Made by a program: the position numbers and the translations under genes | Shown: positions 52,628 to 64,000 of the stretch, piece by piece | How the letters are laid out: every line of letters begins with the position of its first letter | Position numbering within the stretch: the stretch's first letter is position 1 | The notes under the pieces: generated by a model | The model's input: the letters and a program-made list of their open reading frames with translations, nothing else | Database searches by the model: none | What the model was told of the DNA's origin: nothing | Assembly: GCF_014836945.1 (NCBI RefSeq) | Contig: NZ_JACSPX010000001.1 | Span: 700,952-764,951, forward strand | Direction: 5' to 3' | Length of the DNA: 64,000 nucleotides | DNA from: Microbacterium commune | GTDB taxonomy: Bacteria > Actinomycetota > Actinomycetes > Actinomycetales > Microbacteriaceae

Positions 52628-53280
52628 GATGCTGTCCGCAGGTGCAGGGCGCAGGCGCCGTCGGCCTGGAACGGCAGCAGCGTGGCATCCGCCGTCGCAT
52701 CGCGGGAGCGCAGGATGCCGGCGATCATCCCCTCGTGCACCGCGCAGACCACCTCGGCTCGGCGAGCCGCGGCCGACAGCAGCGGGCAGCGGTGCAGCCG
52801 GATCCCGTCGCCGTCGTCGACCGGCGCGAAGCCCTGCTCGCGCATCACGTCGATGACCATCGTGCGGGCTGCGGCCGCGGCATCCGGATGCTGGGCAGCG
52901 ATCTCCGCCCCCCACCGTTCACCCGACGCCCGGGCCTCGCCCACCGGATCGGCGGCGACGCGGGTGAGCGTGTCGGCGAGCGTGAGCGCGAGCCCGGCGT
53001 AGGGACTCACGGTGTCGGCGGGTGGTGCCTGCCACCGCCAGCCCGGGCGCCCGCGGCCCTGCACCTCGGCGCGGACCCGGCGCAGGCGTCCTTCCTGGCG
53101 CAGGCGCTCGAGGTGCTCGCGGACGGTGTTCTCGTGCAGTCGGGTGGCGGCGACGATGTCGGAGGTGGATGCCGAGGTGCGCGACTCCACCTCGCGGAGG
53201 ATCCGCTCGCGGGTCGACGAGTGCCGGCCGCCGTCGCCGAGGCGCGCACGCTTTTCTCCGGCCGTCTGTGCATTTTCCAC
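52624..53280 (-). CDS. Winged-helix regulator, probably Fe-S or NO-responsive (SufR-like)
   Basis: 218 residues from GTG 53280. N-terminal winged helix: STRERILREVESR, SDIVAATRLHENTVREHLER, then a GRGRPGW wing. The C-terminal part has HRCPLL, EVVCAVHEGM and GACALHL, a Cys spacing like the SufR-type iron-sulfur regulators. That makes it a likely sensor of NO, oxygen or iron-sulfur status controlling the nirK operon it heads and the divergent DUF2249 gene. Only 59 bases separate the two starts. Confidence 0.75.
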   Translation of the reverse strand: MENAQTAGEKRARLGDGGRHSSTRERILREVESRTSASTSDIVAATRLHENTVREHLERLRQEGRLRRVRAEVQGRGRPGWRWQAPPADTVSPYAGLALTLADTLTRVAADPVGEARASGERWGAEIAAQHPDAAAAARTMVIDVMREQGFAPVDDGDGIRLHRCPLLSAAARRAEVVCAVHEGMIAGILRSRDATADATLLPFQADGACALHLRTAS

Positions 53281-53339
53281 GGTATCCAGTGTAATAAAAT
53301 CAGCCAGGTAGCCACACCCTCGCAGAGACGGAGAAAATC

Positions 53340-53657
53340 ATGGGAAGCATCGAGATCCACCGGTCACGCTCGGAGGCCACGACGCAGATGCCCGGCGGAA
53401 CCGGATGCGCCTGCGGCGGGCACGACGAAGAGCTGCCCGAGCTCGACGCGCAGGCCATCCCGCACGCGGTGCGCCATGCGGCGATCTTCGGGGCGATCGA
53501 GTCGCTTAAGCCCGGGGCCGCCCTCGTGATCTCGGCGACGCACGACCCGGTGCCGCTGCTGACCCAGCTGCGTGGCAAGCACGGCGACACCTTCCACACC
53601 CGCTACCTCGACGAGGGCCCCGAGCGCTGGCGCATTCTCGTGCGCCACGTCGGCTGA
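53340..53657 (+). CDS. DUF2249 protein
   Basis: 105 residues. ELDAQAIPHAVRHAAIFGAI and VISATHDPVPLLTQL are typical DUF2249 blocks. GCACGGHDEE near the start offers possible metal ligands. DUF2249 proteins are often found beside nitrite- and nitric-oxide-reduction genes; biochemical role is not settled. Divergent from the winged-helix regulator, probably under its control. Confidence 0.85.
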   Translation: MGSIEIHRSRSEATTQMPGGTGCACGGHDEELPELDAQAIPHAVRHAAIFGAIESLKPGAALVISATHDPVPLLTQLRGKHGDTFHTRYLDEGPERWRILVRHVG

Positions 53658-53692
53658 GCCGGCGTCACCGCGGTCAGCAGCTCCGGAACGAC

Positions 53693-53719
53693 GAAGGCCC
53701 TCGCGATGCGAGGGCCTTC
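53693..53719. terminator. Bidirectional terminator
   Basis: Perfect 12-bp stem GAAGGCCCTCGC/GCGAGGGCCTTC with a three-base loop, between the convergent DUF2249 gene and tRNA-Tyr. Confidence 0.85.
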
Positions 53720-53729
53720 GGTCAGTGTG

Positions 53730-53810
53730 TGGCAAGTGAGGGATTCGAACCCCCGAAGCTTACGCGGCTGATTTACAGTCAGCTCCCTTTGGCCGCTCGG
53801 GCAACTTGCC
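53730..53810 (-). tRNA. tRNA-Tyr (GTA)
   Basis: 81-base class II tRNA: acceptor GGCAAGT/ACTTGCC, anticodon loop ACTGTAAAT (GTA), long variable arm and T-arm GGGTTCGAATCCC. CCA is not encoded. Confidence 0.93.
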
Positions 53811-53896
53811 AGTGCACACCCGTCCGGCTTTCTCAGCCAACCGGGGGCGCGAAGATCAAGCATACCGGTCACCGGCGACGGTGAGAAATCGAGAGA

Positions 53897-54802
53897 TCAG
53901 CTGCCGAACACGCCGCGCTCCGCCTCCTGCAGCGATTCCAGCGTGCGCAGCAGACCGCCCTCCGCGCGGCAGGTCGCGGCGGCGATGAGCATCGCGTCAT
54001 CGAGCAGCTGCTGCCACTCGGCATCCGTCCTGGGCTCGCCCTGCGACAGCCCGGCGGCGACGGCCGCGAGCGTCGCATCGCCCGCGCCCACGGTGTCGAC
54101 CACCGGCCCGGGAAGCGACGCGATCGGGGCGCGGAAGACACCCGCGTCGGTCTCGAGCACCGCGCCGGCGGCACCCGCCGTGGCGAGCACCGCGCCCGCG
54201 CCGAGCCGCCGAAGACGGCCACGCAGCGCATCGATATCACCGTCGTAGAGCAGGGTCGCGTCATCGGCGCCCACCTTCACCAGCTCCGCCCTGGCGGCGA
54301 GGAGCTCGAACCCGCGCACGAACTCCGCGACATCGCCCATCATGCCGCTGCGAGGGTTCGGATCGACGGCGATGCGGGCATCCTGCAGGGCGTCGACCAG
54401 CGCATCCACCTCGTCCGGCCGATCGAACGGGAAGCAGCTGATGGCGACGACATCGGCAGTCGAGATCGCCTCACGCGCCTCGTCGCCGTACCGGATGCTG
54501 CGGCCGCGGGCCGCCTCGTTGAAGGCGTACTGCGGTTCGCCGGCGGATGACCACGTCACCACCGCCCTCGACGACCCGAGCGGAGCGGGGCTGTCGATCA
54601 GCCGCACCCCGTAGTCGCGCAGGTACTCACGGATGTGCTGGCCCGCCTCGTCGTCGCCGACCATCGCGATCAGGGTCGTCTCCACGCCCAGCCGGCACAG
54701 GCCGACGGCGACGTTCAGAGCGGCTCCCCCGACCAGCTCCCGCACGCCGGACGCATCACGGATCTCATCGATCAGGGCGTCCCCGATCACCACAGCAGTC
54801 AT
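53897..54802 (-). CDS. PfkB-family carbohydrate kinase
   Basis: 301 residues from ATG 54802. VGGAALNVAVGLCRLG and PGPVVDTVGAGDATLAAV are the two PfkB signatures; the Asp of GAGD is the catalytic base. FNEAARGRS is a typical sugar-contact region. Likely a fructokinase- or ribokinase-type enzyme; the sugar is not readable. It stands alone after the rpoBC unit. Confidence 0.88.
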   Translation of the reverse strand: MTAVVIGDALIDEIRDASGVRELVGGAALNVAVGLCRLGVETTLIAMVGDDEAGQHIREYLRDYGVRLIDSPAPLGSSRAVVTWSSAGEPQYAFNEAARGRSIRYGDEAREAISTADVVAISCFPFDRPDEVDALVDALQDARIAVDPNPRSGMMGDVAEFVRGFELLAARAELVKVGADDATLLYDGDIDALRGRLRRLGAGAVLATAGAAGAVLETDAGVFRAPIASLPGPVVDTVGAGDATLAAVAAGLSQGEPRTDAEWQQLLDDAMLIAAATCRAEGGLLRTLESLQEAERGVFGS

Positions 54803-54910
54803 TCTGCGAGGGTACCGCGAGCGGTTCGTCAACGGCACTCCCCCGGCGCCCGCCCCCACCCTCCCCTCGGCCTGACCCTTCCCACCCCGACCCTCCGCCC
54901 CGCACCACCC

Positions 54911-54977
54911 CTCGCTCCGGTATGAGTTTGTGCCGCCTCAGCCGCGCTCAAGCGGCACAAACTCATACCGGAGCGAG
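54911..54977. repeat. Perfect 26-bp inverted repeat (family E)
   Basis: 54911-54936 pairs exactly with 54952-54977 around a 15-base loop. Not a normal terminator: the arms are mixed-sequence with no T run, and a separate terminator lies 30 bases away. The gap 54803-55006 otherwise holds nothing I can see. Confidence 0.9.
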
Positions 54978-55006
54978 AAGCGGTAGGCGGGAAAGCGGGG
55001 GACGGG

Positions 55007-55043
55007 GAAGGCCCCGGCCCTCCGAAGAGGGGCCGGGGCCTTC
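55007..55043 (-). terminator. Terminator of rpoB-rpoC
   Basis: 14-bp stem GAAGGCCCCGGCCC/GGGCCGGGGCCTTC with a nine-base loop, 17 bases after the rpoC stop. Confidence 0.88.
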
Positions 55044-55060
55044 GACTCACTCAGGACCTA

Positions 55061-58936
<3,876 letters not shown>

Positions 58937-58982
58937 TAGTTCTCCTGTGTAGAAAAAATCTGTCGCTTGTCGAGGGCCGAGA

Positions 58983-62483
<3,501 letters not shown>

Positions 62484-62609
62484 GGGAGTAACCTCCGTGA
62501 GCCCCGCGCAGGGGCTGGTCGATTCCTAGACGTCGGTGGAGAGCGCGCTCGAGAGCTCAACGGATGCCGACCACCATATGAGGGCACGGAGAAGCGAGCG
62601 CAACTACCA

Positions 62610-62638
62610 ACTATACGCACGATTTCACGACATGGCAA
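62610..62638 (-). promoter_or_regulatory. Candidate rpoBC promoter
   Basis: On the minus strand TTGCCA (62638-62633), 17-base spacer, TATAGT (62615-62610). It gives a leader of about 120 bases before rpoB. It is back-to-back with the promoter at 62648 on the plus strand. Confidence 0.7.
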
Positions 62639-62647
62639 GCGGAATCC

Positions 62648-62676
62648 TTGACCAATGCCGGATGCTGGGGTATGAG
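62648..62676 (+). promoter_or_regulatory. Candidate promoter of the SRPBCC-like gene
   Basis: TTGACC (62648-62653), 17-base spacer, TATGAG (62671-62676). Transcription would begin about six bases before ATG 62689, so the mRNA would be nearly leaderless. Confidence 0.5.
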
Positions 62677-62688
62677 CGACACTGCAGT

Positions 62689-63192
62689 ATGCGCATCATG
62701 CTGAAGTTCACCATCGACTGCGACGTCGACACCGCGTGGCGGGCGCTGCATTCGCCGCGCATCGTCGGCGAGCTGTACGCTCCCCTGCTGCAGATGCAGC
62801 CGCTGCTGCCCGACGGCCTGCCCGAGCGGTGGACTCCGGGCGATGAGGTGCCGGTGCGACTGGCCGCGTTCGGGCGCCTCCCGGTCGGCACGCAGCTGAT
62901 CCACATCAGCGATCGCACCGTCGACGAGCCCGGCGGTCCGGTGCGCATCCTCCGCGACAGCGGCATCCCGCTCACCGGCCCGCTCGGCGCACTCGACGTG
63001 TGGGACCACCAGATGGCGGTCTGCGCTCAGCCGGGCCACCACGGCCGAACGCTGTGGCGCGACCGGCTGACGTTCGACGGGCCGACCGCCGCGCTGCTCT
63101 GGCCGGTGCTCTGGGTGTCGTGGCAGGCGCGCGCGCTGCGCGTGCGCGCGCTGGCGCGGCGCTGGGCGCGCGACCCGGACCTGCGGGGCTGA
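62689..63192 (+). CDS. SRPBCC-like small protein, unknown function
   Basis: 167 residues from ATG 62689; ATG 62698 is an alternative, and the open frame further up overlaps the promoter. MLKFTIDCDVDTAWRALHSP resembles the start of START/polyketide-cyclase-type ligand-binding proteins, followed by strands and a C-terminal helix rich in Arg/Ala. I cannot name a ligand. Convergent with the ABC ATPase gene, 10 bases apart. Confidence 0.65.
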   Translation: MRIMLKFTIDCDVDTAWRALHSPRIVGELYAPLLQMQPLLPDGLPERWTPGDEVPVRLAAFGRLPVGTQLIHISDRTVDEPGGPVRILRDSGIPLTGPLGALDVWDHQMAVCAQPGHHGRTLWRDRLTFDGPTAALLWPVLWVSWQARALRVRALARRWARDPDLRG

Positions 63193-63202
63193 GGCTCGCG
63201 CG

Positions 63203-64000
63203 TCAGGAGGCGATGCCGAGCTCGTTGCCCGGGATGGATGCCAGCAGGCGCCGCGTGTACGGGTCGCGGGGGTTGGTGAAGATCTCCTCCGAGCTCGCCG
63301 CCTCCACGAGCGCGCCGTCCTTCATCACGCACACGTAGTCGCTGATCAGACGCACCACCGCGAGGTCGTGCGAGATGAACAGATAGCTGAGTCCGTACTC
63401 CTTCTGCAGGTCGCCGAGCAGGGTGAGGATCTGGTCCTGCACGAGCACGTCGAGGGCCGACACCGGCTCGTCGCAGACGATGAGATCGGGCGAGAGGGCG
63501 AGAGCGCGGGCGATGGCGACGCGCTGACGCTGACCGCCGGACAGCTCCGACGGGTAGCGCTGCAGCATCGACTGCGGCAGGGCGACGTCATCGAGCAGGG
63601 TGCGCACGCGCGAGCGACGCTCGGCGCGACTGCCGCGCTTGTAGAACTCCAGCGGCTCGGCGATCAGACGCTCGATCGTGAACATCGGGTTGAGGCTCGA
63701 GTACGGGTCCTGGAACACCGGCTGCACGCGCTGGCGGAACTCCCGCGACTGCGCGCGGTCGAGCTTCGCGATGTCGTTGCCCTCGAAGCGGATCGTGCCG
63801 GCGGTCGGCTCGATGAGCTTGAGCAGCATGCGGGCGGTGGTCGTCTTGCCCGAACCCGACTCACCCACGATGGCGACGGTCTTGCCGCGCGGGATCGCGA
63901 GCGACACGTCGTCGACGGCAACGAAGTCCGACGCACTCCCGCGCATCGGGTACACCTTGCGCAGTCCCTCGATCTCGACGATGTTGTCTGCGACGGCGTC
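63203..64000 (-). CDS. Oligopeptide ABC transporter ATPase (DppF/OppF-like), partial
   Basis: The C-terminal 265 residues are visible; the frame runs off the window end, so the start is missing. VGESGSGKTTTARML is Walker A, LSGGQRQRVAIARAL the signature and LIVCDEPVSALD Walker B. YLFISHDLAVVRLISD and the final RLLASIPGN region are typical of peptide-transporter ATPases. The part before the ATPase could be a second ATPase (DppD-DppF fusion), which cannot be seen here. Confidence 0.9.
   Translation of the reverse strand, partial: DAVADNIVEIEGLRKVYPMRGSASDFVAVDDVSLAIPRGKTVAIVGESGSGKTTTARMLLKLIEPTAGTIRFEGNDIAKLDRAQSREFRQRVQPVFQDPYSSLNPMFTIERLIAEPLEFYKRGSRAERRSRVRTLLDDVALPQSMLQRYPSELSGGQRQRVAIARALALSPDLIVCDEPVSALDVLVQDQILTLLGDLQKEYGLSYLFISHDLAVVRLISDYVCVMKDGALVEAASSEEIFTNPRDPYTRRLLASIPGNELGIAS

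Overview
The window is high-GC actinobacterial DNA. Codon use, GTG/TTG starts and the gene content (DUF222-HNH protein, FBP treble-clef protein, AbiEi/DUF559 protein, actinobacterial-type RpoB and RpoC) suggest Microbacteriaceae, probably Microbacterium or a close relative. That placement is inference from gene style; there is no 16S gene in the window.

1 to about 27.8 kb is one large surface-polysaccharide locus with its own sulfate-activation module. It opens with the tail of a tyrosine kinase with intact Walker B and Tyr-cluster motifs. Next come a priming sugar-phosphate transferase, an Alg14/Alg13-like split glycosyltransferase pair, two small membrane or lipoprotein genes and a 1669-residue secreted malectin/PKD protein. 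These are followed by a GT2 glycosyltransferase, an 800-residue protein that appears to fuse an O-antigen ligase/Wzy-type polymerase to a Wzz-type co-polymerase, three sulfotransferases, a pseudo-BY-kinase, an APH-fold kinase, a Wzx flippase and a secreted GH26-like hydrolase. The locus ends with tauE, cysC, cysQ, cysD and cysN. These genes make PAPS (CysDN, CysC), remove PAP (CysQ) and probably move sulfate or sulfite (TauE). No PAPS reductase or sulfite reductase is present, so the module looks dedicated to the sulfotransferases. The whole reads as a Wzx/Wzy-type locus for a sulfated exopolysaccharide. Several of its leaders carry a repeated CTGGGGA element.

28 to 35.6 kb is housekeeping and accessory DNA. 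It holds rplM-rpsI-glmM, an AbiEi/DUF559 protein flanked by palindromic repeats, an EEP-family phosphatase/nuclease, truA and a leaderless DUF222-HNH gene. 35.7 to 41.4 kb is a Wadjet/MksBEF-type SMC operon (jetA-jetB-jetC) with no jetD next to it. tRNA-Met and tRNA-Thr follow.

41.7 to 48.2 kb holds an M23 peptidase, an inositol monophosphatase, a proline-rich membrane protein, an enoyl-CoA hydratase, an FBP-domain protein, a deaminase and an ankyrin lipoprotein. 48.5 to 53.7 kb is a nitrite-reduction unit: a membrane-cupredoxin-NirK fusion, an NnrS-like membrane protein, a putative Fe-S winged-helix regulator and a divergent DUF2249 protein. tRNA-Tyr, a PfkB kinase, rpoC, rpoB (with an Asn at the classical rifampicin-contact His), an SRPBCC-like protein and a truncated oligopeptide ABC ATPase complete the window. 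At least five unrelated families of intergenic palindromes are scattered through the right half.
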